From JABDBL01 sp963845445 (GTDB taxonomy: Bacteria > Cyanobacteriota > Vampirovibrionia > Obscuribacterales > Obscuribacteraceae), in assembly GCA_963845445.1 (NCBI GenBank), contig CAWJSE010000002.1, positions 1,488,001 to 1,552,000 of the forward strand: 64,000 bases of DNA, written 5' to 3'. The notes below the pieces were generated by a model. It did no database searches. It had not been told where the DNA came from and saw only the letters and a program-made list of their open reading frames with translations. Shown one piece after another: positions 25,230-35,148 of this stretch (the stretch's first letter is position 1; each line of letters opens with the position of its first letter). The translations under genes and the position numbers were made by a program.

Positions 25230-26628
25230 TAAAATCGATTTACCGAGCGCCGACCCCGAGCGCATCCGCCAGGAAATTGAAGATTTAATTGGCATTGATG
25301 CCAGTCAGGCAGTATTGGCCAGTGCTAAAAATAGTATAGGCATTACCGAAGTTTTAGAAGCAATCGTAAAACTCATTCCACCACCCGCCAATACAGCCGA
25401 TAAACCTCTCAGAGCCCTTGTTTTTGATAGTTTTTTTGATAGCTATCGCGGCATTATTGTCTATTTCAGAATCAAAGACGGCCAATTAAAAGTCGGCGAC
25501 AAAATTAGATTCATGGCTAATGAAAAAAACTTTGAAATAACAGAGCTTGGCATTTTACGTCCTCATCAAGTAAAAGTAGAAAGTTTAGGACCGGGAGAAG
25601 TTGGCTATTTAGCGGCGGCAATTAAAGACGTATCTACTCTAGTCGGTGACACTATTACACATAGCGAAAACCCCGCTAGCGAAGCTTTACCAGGCTATCG
25701 ACCAGCCAAACCCATGGTTTACGCTGGTATTTATCCGGTAGACAGCGATAAATATCCTGAACTTAGAGAAGCTCTAGAAAAACTCAAACTTAACGACTCC
25801 TCAATATTTTTTGAACCAGAAACTTCCGAAGCCCTAGGATTTGGTTTCCGCTGCGGCTTTCTAGGTTTATTGCATATGGAAATTATCCAAGAACGCTTAG
25901 AACGAGAATACAATCTTACATTGATTACTACCGCACCATCTGTAGTGTACAAAGTAACTAAAACCGATGGTACAGTCTTAATGGTAGAGAACCCTTCAAA
26001 ACTGCCAGAAGCCAATTATCGTGAAACAATTGAAGAACCCTATGTTTACGCTAGTGTCATGGTACCCAATGATTTTGTAGGAACAATCATGGAACTTTGT
26101 CAGGGCAGAAGAGGTGTTTTTCTTGACATGAAATATTTAGACCAACGCCGCGCCATGTTGCATTATGAATTACCTTTAGGTGAAATTATCACCGACTTTT
26201 TTGATCAATTAAAATCAAGATCAAAAGGTTATGCTAGCTTAGATTATCATTTTCAAGAATATCGTGTTTCCCGCTTAGCCAAGCTCGATATTTTAATTGG
26301 TGGGGAAGCTTGCGACGCCCTTTCTGCTATTGTTCACCAAGATAGAGCCCCAAGTTATGGCAGACAATTAGCGGAAAAGCTTAAAGAAATTATTCCGCGT
26401 CAAATGTTTGAAGTACCGATTCAAGCTGCCATTGGTGGCAAAATAGTCGCTCGTGAAACTATCTCGGCCCAGCGCAAAAATGTATTGTCCAAATGTTATG
26501 GCGGGGATATTAGCCGCAAACGAAAATTGCTTGAAAAGCAAAAGGAAGGCAAGAAGAGAATGAAGTCTATCGGGAAAGTGGAAATTCCCCAGGAAGCCTT
26601 CATGGCTGTTTTGAAAATAGAGACCTAA
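25141..26628 (+). CDS. lepA: Elongation factor 4 (LepA), main part of a frameshifted gene
   Basis: This continues the GTPase domain (INKIDLPSADP, the G4 motif NKID; G5 region LASAKNSIGI) and carries domains II, III, V-like and the LepA-specific C-terminal domain (SLDYHFQEYRVSRLAKLDIL; end RKKLLEKQKEGKKRMK type). With the first part the rebuilt protein is about 605 residues, normal for LepA. Only one base separates this from an intact gene. It ends 4 bp into the convergent gene. Confidence 0.88.
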   Translation: MTATQGVEAQTLANVHLAVENNLEIVPVINKIDLPSADPERIRQEIEDLIGIDASQAVLASAKNSIGITEVLEAIVKLIPPPANTADKPLRALVFDSFFDSYRGIIVYFRIKDGQLKVGDKIRFMANEKNFEITELGILRPHQVKVESLGPGEVGYLAAAIKDVSTLVGDTITHSENPASEALPGYRPAKPMVYAGIYPVDSDKYPELREALEKLKLNDSSIFFEPETSEALGFGFRCGFLGLLHMEIIQERLEREYNLTLITTAPSVVYKVTKTDGTVLMVENPSKLPEANYRETIEEPYVYASVMVPNDFVGTIMELCQGRRGVFLDMKYLDQRRAMLHYELPLGEIITDFFDQLKSRSKGYASLDYHFQEYRVSRLAKLDILIGGEACDALSAIVHQDRAPSYGRQLAEKLKEIIPRQMFEVPIQAAIGGKIVARETISAQRKNVLSKCYGGDISRKRKLLEKQKEGKKRMKSIGKVEIPQEAFMAVLKIET

Positions 26629-27785
26629 TTGGGGGTAGAGAAATCAGTTGCAAGCAATTCTCTACCTTTTATAAAAGTAACGAAGCGATCTTCAAGTTTT
26701 TCTCCACCACTTAGCCCCAGGTGCACTGAGTCATCAAAATCTGCTGAAACATAGTCACCACTTGCATCTAGATCTAAAAAATGCCCTCCTCCTCTTTTGA
26801 CCGCCAGCCTTGCCTGCTCTTTGTAAGAGGAGTAGAAGTCCGGGTTTAATAGACTCTTGTTTGTATCGCTAAGCGGCATGTTTAGAACCAATAATCTGGT
26901 CTTATTTTCAGCACACAAATTAACTAACAAGTTTAAAAAATGCATCTGCGATTCAATAGCCGCCGTAGAAATACCTCGATAATGTTGCCTGTATTCTTTA
27001 AGCGGATCATTTGAATCGTGTCTAGTCGCTCGACTGGTTGAACAGATAGGAACATTATTACCAAAATAATCAATTAGTCCACTAATATATCCATTTATTG
27101 AATCACTGAGCGATTTGCGGTGTTTACCAAACGGACAATAGTACTTAGCTAAAAACTCCAATTTTGACGACCAAGAAGGTAAATACGAACAACCCAGAGT
27201 AAAAAAATCCCGTTCATTAAAAAAATAGTCAAAAATAGGAGTACTGCTCGCCCATGTAACACCACTATCATAAAATGACCTTGGTGCACAATCAACAATG
27301 ACCACTTCGGGAAACTTTCCATTGGAAGCAATTTTATTCAGCAAAAGATAGTCATCTGATATCATAGCTCCCCCAACAGCTAAACTACAGATATCACCAA
27401 AGTCTGCTTTCGACTGCCTAAGTTTTCTATTGAGATGTTCAGTAGCATGATAACAATTCAAGTTAAGACATTTGATACCATTTTGTTCGCCAAGTTTTTT
27501 ATCCAACATACGCAAGGGATGAACAAAAAGTGAAGATCCCAACAAAACGGCTTGCGGCCTATCTGCACTTCTGCTATCGAAGCACAGTTTCTTCAATCCT
27601 GGAAAATCAAAATAATGCTCGTTTCTTGTCTTCGCCGAAATTATACAACGCGCATCCACAATCGAAAAAACAAAATTGACGATAACAAAAATAAAAAACG
27701 CAGCAATAAAAATACTTACTTTCATCCTTTCGGCTCGAGTTGCTCTTTTTGGAATAATAAAGTTTCGTTCTGTAGTTAAATGCAT
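26625..27785 (-). CDS. SGNH-like (DltD/AlgJ-type) membrane-anchored protein
   Basis: A 386-residue protein with one N-terminal membrane helix (VSIFIAAFFIFVIVNFVFSI) and an outside domain. AVLLGSSLFVHP near residue 95 corresponds to the block with the nucleophile Ser of SGNH hydrolases, and SVHLGLSGGEKL near 360 to the block with Asp/His. This layout is shared with DltD and with alginate-acetylation AlgJ/AlgX proteins, so envelope-polymer acyl transfer or deacylation is possible. No MBOAT acyltransferase is next to it. The start could be the later ATG at 27725. Confidence 0.5.
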   Translation of the reverse strand: MHLTTERNFIIPKRATRAERMKVSIFIAAFFIFVIVNFVFSIVDARCIISAKTRNEHYFDFPGLKKLCFDSRSADRPQAVLLGSSLFVHPLRMLDKKLGEQNGIKCLNLNCYHATEHLNRKLRQSKADFGDICSLAVGGAMISDDYLLLNKIASNGKFPEVVIVDCAPRSFYDSGVTWASSTPIFDYFFNERDFFTLGCSYLPSWSSKLEFLAKYYCPFGKHRKSLSDSINGYISGLIDYFGNNVPICSTSRATRHDSNDPLKEYRQHYRGISTAAIESQMHFLNLLVNLCAENKTRLLVLNMPLSDTNKSLLNPDFYSSYKEQARLAVKRGGGHFLDLDASGDYVSADFDDSVHLGLSGGEKLEDRFVTFIKGRELLATDFSTPN

Positions 27786-27970
27786 TTAGTTTAGGTCTGC
27801 TAAAATTCTCAAACACCAAAAACAAAAATAATTATAAATCTCCTCGGCTATTTCGGCCAACTCTTTTTCGTAACTTACTATAGATACTGCGTTTCTTCTA
27901 TTCGAGCAAGATGTCATACTATAATATTATTGAGTGCCTAAAACCATTGCACCATTGAGCTGAGAATTTG

Positions 27971-28861
27971 ATGACAACTGACGACAAAGACAAACATAAG
28001 CTCAAAAGAAATAAGGCAAAAAGAACTAAGCGCGCCAAGTCTGCTGAACGTTTGTCTTATAACCATGAGCTCTTAGTTAAAAGCTGGCAAAGTAGAGATG
28101 CCCTTTACTTCCAACTCTTTGGACCGCACAAATGTCTTTCACCAGAGAATTATGGTGCTCCCGCAAAAACCATCGTTAGAAATAAAGTTTCAGCTAGACA
28201 TGCCGAATTCAATCTTGAACTACCAAACCAAGAATCCAAGCTTGCAGATCAAAGACTTGCTATTTTTACTTATGAACCAGATCCATTGAGGCCTTATTGG
28301 ACATATATAACAGCAGGACTGAGTACACCATGGCTGCAAGATGAGGAGCAGGAAGTTTCCGGTTTTGGTCTTGAACTTATGATCAAATCACCAAATGATG
28401 CAGAATGGCCAGTACAAATTCTGCGCACCATGGCCTATTATATTTTCAATCATATGGGCACTCTAAGCCCGAGCAAACGCTTGGCCTTAAATGGGCCAAT
28501 AGTCGCTGGCAGCGAATCACTTTTGCGCAATGTTCTCATCTGGTATGCTGACGAAGCTCCTGACACCTGGTATCAATTACCTTCCGGAGGCTTCGGTATT
28601 TTCGCTGCCATTGGCATAACAGATGATGAAATGGTCCTCACTGAATCTATGCATGAAGAATACGGTACCTGGTGTATGTTGCAAATTTTGCGACGTTTGG
28701 GAATAGATCAAGTGACTGATCCTTTTCGCTCCAGTATCTTCAAGAGAGAAAACATATCATCAATAATTGATTCAGTTAAAGATTATGCTGAACAATTCCA
28801 TCAAGCCTTCCCTGAAGCTAACCAGCCGCGTAATAGAAGAACGCAAAATGAACAGAACTGA
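27971..28861 (+). CDS. Suppressor-of-fused (SUFU) domain protein
   Basis: About 296 residues. The first 25 are highly basic (KDKHKLKRNKAKRTKRAK). From about residue 85 the SUFU fold is recognisable: TYITAGLSTPWLQ, GFGLELMIKSP, PVQILRTMAYYIFN. Bacterial SUFU-domain proteins are often immunity proteins or partners of polymorphic toxins, but here no toxin gene is adjacent. A real role cannot be given. Confidence 0.7.
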   Translation: MTTDDKDKHKLKRNKAKRTKRAKSAERLSYNHELLVKSWQSRDALYFQLFGPHKCLSPENYGAPAKTIVRNKVSARHAEFNLELPNQESKLADQRLAIFTYEPDPLRPYWTYITAGLSTPWLQDEEQEVSGFGLELMIKSPNDAEWPVQILRTMAYYIFNHMGTLSPSKRLALNGPIVAGSESLLRNVLIWYADEAPDTWYQLPSGGFGIFAAIGITDDEMVLTESMHEEYGTWCMLQILRRLGIDQVTDPFRSSIFKRENISSIIDSVKDYAEQFHQAFPEANQPRNRRTQNEQN

Positions 28862-28885
28862 TTGCGAGGAGCGGACAATTACTTT

Positions 28886-29716
28886 TTAGCTTTTGACCGA
28901 AAGCGATCTATACAAATTAATGTCATCACGCGTTGCTTCAGCTACTCTCCGAGCAATGACCGCATAATCTTTACCCTTACCAGCATAAATAATTGCTCGA
29001 CTAGAATTTATAACTAAACCGGCACCGTTAGAATTTATACCGTTGCTTACGGCCGCCTTAACATCTCCACCTTGAGCACCTATACCTGGCACAAGAAAAT
29101 TCATCTCTCCAGTCAAAGCTCTAATTTCTGCTAATTCTTTCGGATAAGTAGCACCTACAACAAGCAAGACATTTTGATTTTTATTCCACTCATTAGCAGC
29201 TTTAATTGCGACATGCTTGTAAAGCGGCTGTCCATCAATATTTAGATCTTGTAGATCCTTGGCTCCCAAATTTGACGTTCGACAAAGGATAATAATACCT
29301 TTGTCTTTGTAATCCAAGAACGGCTGCAGACTATCCAATCCCAAATACGGGCTGACTGTTAAAGCATCTGCTTTATAGCGAACAAAGGCTTCCTTAGCAT
29401 AGCAGTCCGCCGTATTGCCGATATCACCACGTTTAGCATCAAGAATTACGGGAAGGTGTGGATGATTCTTATGAATATAATCTGTTGTTAAAATAATGTC
29501 TTCTTCTTTCGCGTAGGCAGAATAAAACGCTATTTGAATTTTATAAGCACAAACTAAATCATGCGTTTGATCAATGATGCCTTTATTGAATTCAAAGAGA
29601 GCATTTTTATTGGACCTTAAATGAGCAGGTATTTTTTCTATATCCGAATCTAAACCAACGCACAAAAGACTATTATTCTGTTTCACAATATCTTTTATCT
29701 GATCATTAAAGCGCAT
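28886..29716 (-). CDS. pyrF: Orotidine-5'-phosphate decarboxylase (type 2)
   Basis: About 276 residues from the ATG at 29716. This start gives MRFNDQIKDIVKQNNSLLCV, and LLCVGLDSD is the usual opening of this branch. The catalytic motif VILDAKRGDIGNTAD and the late VPGIGAQGGD phosphate-site motif are present. It converts OMP to UMP. It follows the epimerase gene by 37 bp on the same strand. Confidence 0.92.
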   Translation of the reverse strand: MRFNDQIKDIVKQNNSLLCVGLDSDIEKIPAHLRSNKNALFEFNKGIIDQTHDLVCAYKIQIAFYSAYAKEEDIILTTDYIHKNHPHLPVILDAKRGDIGNTADCYAKEAFVRYKADALTVSPYLGLDSLQPFLDYKDKGIIILCRTSNLGAKDLQDLNIDGQPLYKHVAIKAANEWNKNQNVLLVVGATYPKELAEIRALTGEMNFLVPGIGAQGGDVKAAVSNGINSNGAGLVINSSRAIIYAGKGKDYAVIARRVAEATRDDINLYRSLSVKS

Positions 29717-29753
29717 TACGTCTCTTCCAAAATAAGTTCCATTACTAATCGCC

Positions 29754-30830
29754 TTATGCTGAAAGTGCCTTGCTCTGCTCATTTGCTGAAGCAGCAATTT
29801 CTTGACCGTTTAAATTTGACATATACTGAGGATATTTCATTGGCCAATAGTGATTTCCGTACCGTGAATAAAATTCAATTGTTTTAGCTAAGCCATCCTG
29901 CAAAGATGTCTTTGGTCGCCACCCGATAAATCGATTTATCTTTGTAATGTCTGAATAAAAATCCCCCGGCTCTTGGGCTTTGCGTTCAGGTGAGAATTCA
30001 GCAAATTCCCAATTACCATGACCTGCTACTTTGACTATGGTTTTAGTTAGCTCCAAAAAGTTAACCGGAATATCTGAACCAACGTTAAAAATTTCACCAT
30101 AAGCTTTTTTCTCTAAAGCAAGTAGCAAAATGGCATCCACACAATCATCCACATAACAAAAATCTCTCAGAATGCTGCCATCACCAAAAACTTGGATTTT
30201 GTCATCATCCATTGCCAAACGAATAAACCAATTACAAACACCAAATCGGGAATGTCTCATTTGACTACGTGGACCATAAACGTTTGTCAAGCGAAGCAAG
30301 ACAGATTTTATGCCATGCATATCGTTATAAACTTTGATTATTTTTTCTGCCGTCAAATTAGAAATCTCATATATACCCTTTGGGTTAGTGGGTGCCTCTT
30401 CATTTACAGGCAATGATACTGATGGTCCGTATTGACCACGGGTACCCGTGTATACCACTATGGCGGTATTGTTATATTTACGGCAGGCTTCCATAAGCAC
30501 CGCTGTGCCGGTAATATTCATCTCTATATCGGGAAAAGGGTTAGACATGCTCATCAAATGGCATACTTGCCCAGCTAAATGAAAGATGAAGTCTTTCCCC
30601 TTTACTAAATAGCTCACAGCCATTTCGTCACGAATATCGCAATAATTTACTCTAATTCGCTCCACGGCTGGCGCAATATTGAATTCGTTGCCACCGTAAT
30701 CAGGAATCATGGCATCCAAGATGGTAACCTTTGCTCCCGCCTGTGCTAAGCGAATGGCAAGATTCGAGCCTATAAAACCCATACCGCCTGTGACCAGTAC
30801 GGACTTTCCTGCAAATTCTTTGTCTATCAT
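29754..30830 (-). CDS. NAD-dependent sugar epimerase/dehydratase
   Basis: A 358-residue extended SDR enzyme. GGMGFIGSNLA at the N-terminus binds NAD, and the YEISNLTAEKII segment stands where the active-site YxxxK is expected (Tyr and Lys about residue 150). Similar proteins include UDP-glucose 4-epimerases and GDP-mannose dehydratase-like enzymes; the substrate cannot be fixed. It is divergent from the aminotransferase at 31047, with 216 bp between them that should hold both promoters. It fits the surface-polysaccharide region to its right. Confidence 0.8.
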   Translation of the reverse strand: MIDKEFAGKSVLVTGGMGFIGSNLAIRLAQAGAKVTILDAMIPDYGGNEFNIAPAVERIRVNYCDIRDEMAVSYLVKGKDFIFHLAGQVCHLMSMSNPFPDIEMNITGTAVLMEACRKYNNTAIVVYTGTRGQYGPSVSLPVNEEAPTNPKGIYEISNLTAEKIIKVYNDMHGIKSVLLRLTNVYGPRSQMRHSRFGVCNWFIRLAMDDDKIQVFGDGSILRDFCYVDDCVDAILLLALEKKAYGEIFNVGSDIPVNFLELTKTIVKVAGHGNWEFAEFSPERKAQEPGDFYSDITKINRFIGWRPKTSLQDGLAKTIEFYSRYGNHYWPMKYPQYMSNLNGQEIAASANEQSKALSA

Positions 30831-31046
30831 GTTATTAATTAGGTTTAAAGAAAGCGATCAATTAGACACGCAAGGCTTCTTTGACTCTTACAGAAGCCAA
30901 CTGCACTAGTTTATAAGATCGTCGACCCACTTGTGCTAATTTTACTTGTCAAATGTACTTTCTTTAAAGAAATAAAGAGGCATTAATTTGATATCCTGCA
31001 TTTTCTTTTACTATAAGCAAAGTAAATCTGTGCACAGCTAAGGAAA

Positions 31047-32240
31047 ATGATGAAAGTACTTTTTGGTGATTTCAAAAAACATTATGAAAAATATAAGACC
31101 GAAATTGATCAAGCGATTGCACGGGTTTTAAATAGTGGACATTTTATCCTGGGCTCTGAATTAGAGTCTTTTGAAAAGGACTTTGCTGCTGCCCACGCAA
31201 AAGGCTACGCTATCGGCTGCGCTTCGGGTACCGAGGCTATCTATTTGGCTTTAGCTGCTTGCGGTGTTACTAACATCGACGAAGTAATTGTTGTTGCTCA
31301 TACTGCTGTACCTACCATTTCAGCTATTTCAATGACCGGCGCCACACCAGTATTTGTGGACATTGATCCAACCACTTATCTCATGGATGTTAGCAAGGTA
31401 GAAGCTTTGATCACACCTCAAACAAAGGCTATCATACCAGTCCATCTATACGGACAGATGGTAGATATGCAAGCCCTTCTTAAAATTGCAACCAAACATA
31501 AAATACCGATTATTGAAGATGTTGCTCAGTCTACCGGAGCAAGTTACAAAGGCGCTATTGCAGGTACTCTAGGCGAGTACAGTGCCTTTAGTTTTTATCC
31601 CAGTAAAAATATCGGTTGTTTTGGCGACGGTGGTGCTGTTTTTACAAAAAACAAAGAGCAATTTGAAAAGCTCCTCATGTTACGCAATTATGGACAATCG
31701 AAACGCTATCACCATGATATTGTTGGCATCAATAGCCGTTTAGACGAGATTCAAGCCGCTATTCTGCGATGCCGATTACCTTATTTGACAGAATGGAATA
31801 ATAGACGAAAAGAAATTGCCGCCCGTTATAATGACGGGCTGTCTGTATTGTCGGGCTTCGTAAAAACTCCCGCCGTGCATGCAGACAACGAACACGTTTA
31901 TCATCTCTATGTTGTGCAAGTTGAAGAACGTGAAGCATTACAAAACTATCTTTTAGACAATGGTATACAAACCTTGATACACTATCCTACCCCCGCGCAC
32001 ATGCAAAAAGCCTATGCTGACTTGGGTTATCAAAAAGGTAGTCTGCCAGTAACTGAGCATATAACCAAACGCATTATTAGTTTACCTATATACCCTGAAC
32101 TAAGCAATGAACAAGTAGATTTGGTAATCGATGCCGTGGACAGCTTTTTCAATACGCCAAGAACAAAGCTTGATTTAATCACCAGCAGCAGTACTACTCA
32201 AGTATTCGGACAAACAAGTAATATAGTAGTCACTCATTAG
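31047..32240 (+). CDS. DegT/DnrJ/EryC1 family sugar aminotransferase (FdtB/QdtB-like)
   Basis: A 397-residue PLP enzyme that aminates keto-sugars. The PLP lysine is in FSFYPSKNIGCFGDGG, and NSRLDEIQAAIL is the classic family motif. The size and the YGQSKRYHHDIVGINSRLDE segment resemble FdtB/QdtB, which act after an FdtA/QdtA isomerase; such an isomerase gene lies at 34599-35027. The start may be the second ATG (31050). It is 14 bp from the next gene, so the two are probably co-transcribed. Confidence 0.85.
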   Translation: MMKVLFGDFKKHYEKYKTEIDQAIARVLNSGHFILGSELESFEKDFAAAHAKGYAIGCASGTEAIYLALAACGVTNIDEVIVVAHTAVPTISAISMTGATPVFVDIDPTTYLMDVSKVEALITPQTKAIIPVHLYGQMVDMQALLKIATKHKIPIIEDVAQSTGASYKGAIAGTLGEYSAFSFYPSKNIGCFGDGGAVFTKNKEQFEKLLMLRNYGQSKRYHHDIVGINSRLDEIQAAILRCRLPYLTEWNNRRKEIAARYNDGLSVLSGFVKTPAVHADNEHVYHLYVVQVEEREALQNYLLDNGIQTLIHYPTPAHMQKAYADLGYQKGSLPVTEHITKRIISLPIYPELSNEQVDLVIDAVDSFFNTPRTKLDLITSSSTTQVFGQTSNIVVTH

Positions 32241-32254
32241 ATAGGAAACAAAAA

Positions 32255-33007
32255 ATGTCTATTTCTAGCCCAATTCTAATGAATTCTAATTCTCAACAGC
32301 TGAATATGTTGAAAGCTCACCCAGCATTAGAGTCGCTTTCTCTCATAATTCCAGCCTATAACGACGAAACTACAATAGAAAGACTGCTAGTCGATAGTAT
32401 TGAAGTACTTAATATTGTTTGCCCTGATTACGAAATCATTGTCACCAATGACGGTAGCAAAGATAATACCCTTGCTATTTTGCAAGATTGGGCAAGAAAA
32501 AATGACAGAATACGGATAATTAATCACGAAGTAAACCAAGGTTTCGGTCTAACCATAAAAGAACTATATTATGCAGCACAAAAAAGTACGGTAATTTCAC
32601 TACCAGGAGACTATCAATATTCACCTAAAGAACTGCTAAAAATGGCTGATGGTCTAAGTAATTATGATTTTGTAATTGGATTGCGTGTCAAAAGAAATGA
32701 TCCATGGCGGCGTAAATTACAATCCGCTGTTTATAATCTTATGTTGCGCCTCATCTATGGTCATAAGCACAAGGATGTCAACTCTATCAAACTCTATAGA
32801 CGAGAGATTCTGAACCATATAGAACTTCGTTCTGACACTGCTTTTGTTGATGCCGAGTTTTGTATTAGAACAGAGAAAGCTGGTTATCGTGTAATAGAAA
32901 TACCCATCGATCACTTGCCTCGTCTATCTCAAGGTGCTTCCGGCGGAAAATTATCGGTTATTGCACAAACCTTTAACGATCTTCTCAGCATGCGATCAAC
33001 CCTTTAG
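32255..33007 (+). CDS. Family 2 glycosyltransferase
   Basis: A 250-residue GT-A enzyme: SLIIPAYNDETTIERLL at the start, VTNDGSKDNT and SLPGDYQYSP for the nucleotide/metal site (DYQ in place of the usual DADLQ). It resembles dolichyl-phosphate-mannose-synthase-type transferases and lacks the C-terminal membrane helices of some members. It precedes a membrane protein of the oligosaccharyl-lipid-using type, a common pairing for polyprenyl-phosphate sugar transfer. Confidence 0.82.
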   Translation: MSISSPILMNSNSQQLNMLKAHPALESLSLIIPAYNDETTIERLLVDSIEVLNIVCPDYEIIVTNDGSKDNTLAILQDWARKNDRIRIINHEVNQGFGLTIKELYYAAQKSTVISLPGDYQYSPKELLKMADGLSNYDFVIGLRVKRNDPWRRKLQSAVYNLMLRLIYGHKHKDVNSIKLYRREILNHIELRSDTAFVDAEFCIRTEKAGYRVIEIPIDHLPRLSQGASGGKLSVIAQTFNDLLSMRSTL

Positions 33008-33029
33008 CATCTTGATCACTAATATTGTG

Positions 33030-34565
33030 ATGAGGATTCCAGTGCAAATCAGACAAAAGTCATCTTCGCTCAAATTCTTCCGAAAAGACATTCTATTTGA
33101 TGTTTGTGTTTTGGCAGTTCAGCTGATCATTTTACTTTTTCTTGCTTTACCAAATGGCTTGAACACCTGCATTAAATTTTACACCCCTAATTCTTTGACA
33201 GGATATAAGTTCAACTTGTTCTGCTCCAGCACTGACGCTGCAAAATTGCTGGGTTATCTTGATCCAGCAAGCTATTTCTTAGGAGCTCAAAAATTTCTTT
33301 ATGGTTGGTTAAAGGGAAACGATGCTTGGTTTTTGGGTTGCTGGCCTCCAGGTTTTTTTCTTGTAGAAAGCTTCTTTATGAAAGTTCTAGGTATAAATTG
33401 TCCAATCATTTTTTGTCTTCTCATATCTGCGGTGATTCTCTGGTCTTTTGCCCTGTGGAGCTTCTATCTCACTTTAACACAATGGCAATCGCGTCTATTA
33501 TCGGCAATATTAAGCCTAAGCTTATGTTTTACTCAATTGTTTCGTTATTTTTTCTTAGGCAGTGGGGTGATTTTAAGCGAATCGCTTTCTACTGCTCTTC
33601 TCGTTATATGCTTTTCTCTATCAGCTCGTAATGTTAATAGAAGACGTCTCCAATACTGTCTAGCTGCGGGCATCTGTTTAGCTCTTGCCGCGTATATAAG
33701 GGCTCAATTCGAAATTTTTAGCCTATTCCTACTTAGCCTAATGATAGCCTTGGTTATTATTCGCCTTCTGTTCTCTCGGTCTTATCGTCAAATGATTACA
33801 ACTCACTCATCGAAGATATTCCTTACCATCCCACTGCATCGCCTTTTATTAGTAGCCGCTTCTGCTCAAATCATTATGCTTCCCTATCGAATCTATAATT
33901 ACAATCAAAGTGCAACTATTGCGTGGGTACAATTAGATTATTATTGGAAAAATATGTGGCATAGCCCTGCGGTAATCATGAAAGAACATGGCTCCCTTGC
34001 ATTACTCGGTGGGCTCAATGTAGCAGCACAGACAAGTCCCAAATTAGCTGCGGAAATACAAAATTGCGTTGACAAATTTGGCCAAAATTATTTTTCAGAT
34101 AATTTTTACAAACAAGCAGCCATCAAAACTTTAATAAAAAATCCTATTAAATGGTTCACTTTAAAGGCCAGCTATTTTCCCTGGGCCTGGTTTGATTCAC
34201 TATACATATCTAAACGAGAGGTATCTCAAAAAGAAAATTGGTTTTACGCATTATTATTTTGGCCAGTATTCACCTTGGCGATCTTTCATACATGCCTTTC
34301 CAACCGTGACCCTTATTCTGATAATACTGTGGACTATTTTTTCTTGAGCATTATACTTAGTCAATTTATCTGCTCTATCTTTGGACATTTTGAGCCTAGA
34401 TATTTCTATTTCCCGAAAATTGGATCTATAATAAGCGCACTCTGCTACACAGCAATGTACTGTCCATTCAACAGAAGTACTAACCCTTTAAGAACATTTT
34501 CTGGCAACATTATCGCATCATCGAACAATCAAAACAAAGAAGATGTCGCAGCAAGTCTTCTTTAG
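33030..34565 (+). CDS. Multi-span membrane glycosyltransferase-like protein (GT39/ArnT type)
   Basis: About 511 residues from the ATG at 33030, which keeps it 22 bp clear of the gene upstream. Roughly ten hydrophobic segments are present. A periplasmic loop after helix 1 contains acidic residues, as in polyprenyl-phosphate-sugar transferases (PMT/ArnT family). Function is inferred from topology and neighbours. The nucleotide-sugar donor would be supplied by the GT2 just upstream. Confidence 0.6.
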   Translation: MRIPVQIRQKSSSLKFFRKDILFDVCVLAVQLIILLFLALPNGLNTCIKFYTPNSLTGYKFNLFCSSTDAAKLLGYLDPASYFLGAQKFLYGWLKGNDAWFLGCWPPGFFLVESFFMKVLGINCPIIFCLLISAVILWSFALWSFYLTLTQWQSRLLSAILSLSLCFTQLFRYFFLGSGVILSESLSTALLVICFSLSARNVNRRRLQYCLAAGICLALAAYIRAQFEIFSLFLLSLMIALVIIRLLFSRSYRQMITTHSSKIFLTIPLHRLLLVAASAQIIMLPYRIYNYNQSATIAWVQLDYYWKNMWHSPAVIMKEHGSLALLGGLNVAAQTSPKLAAEIQNCVDKFGQNYFSDNFYKQAAIKTLIKNPIKWFTLKASYFPWAWFDSLYISKREVSQKENWFYALLFWPVFTLAIFHTCLSNRDPYSDNTVDYFFLSIILSQFICSIFGHFEPRYFYFPKIGSIISALCYTAMYCPFNRSTNPLRTFSGNIIASSNNQNKEDVAASLL

Positions 34566-34598
34566 ATATTTATTTTGCAAAAACAAACAACACCAACT

Positions 34599-35027
34599 TC
34601 AGCAATCAGTTTGGCTTTGCTTCCATTTCAGGAACTCGTCATAATCACGAATATAATCATCGGCTTCATAGCGTTCTGAAGCCAATACTAGACATACAGA
34701 CCCCTCAGAGAAAGCACGCAAAGTTCTCCATACACCGGAGGGGAGAAACAATCCTTTGCCTGGATTTTGCATTGTAAATGCCCAGTTGTCCACACCATCA
34801 GCAATATCGACCACAAAAGAGCCCTTAATAGCAATCATTACTTGATCTAATGTCTTATGGGCATGCGCACCGCGTTCTGCCCCCATAGGCACATCAACAA
34901 TATAATAAACTCTCTTCACTAAGAAAGGCAGATCTTTACCAAACTCAGCAAACCAAAGATTACCGCTATCGCTGGGAATCCCGGCAAATTCAATCAGCTT
35001 AGGAATAAGACTATTGAGTAGTTTCAT
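34599..35027 (-). CDS. FdtA/QdtA-type dTDP-keto-sugar isomerase (cupin)
   Basis: A 142-residue single-cupin protein: LVKRVYYIVDVPMGAERGAH, HKTLDQVMIAIKGSF, FLPSGVWRTLRAFSEGSV, ERYEADDYIRDYDEF. These are FdtA/WxcM-type features: it would turn dTDP-4-keto-6-deoxyglucose into the 3-keto isomer before transamination. It lies on the opposite strand to its likely partner aminotransferase at 31047. Confidence 0.85.
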   Translation of the reverse strand: MKLLNSLIPKLIEFAGIPSDSGNLWFAEFGKDLPFLVKRVYYIVDVPMGAERGAHAHKTLDQVMIAIKGSFVVDIADGVDNWAFTMQNPGKGLFLPSGVWRTLRAFSEGSVCLVLASERYEADDYIRDYDEFLKWKQSQTDC

Positions 35028-35148
35028 GATGCAATCAGTCTATCATTCAAACTATAATATCCAAAACATCAAACGTCCTCTTGGTAACAGCAAGCTCTCT
35101 TTACGGTAATATATTCATTAACTATGCACACCCTTGTCAGTATGCCCT

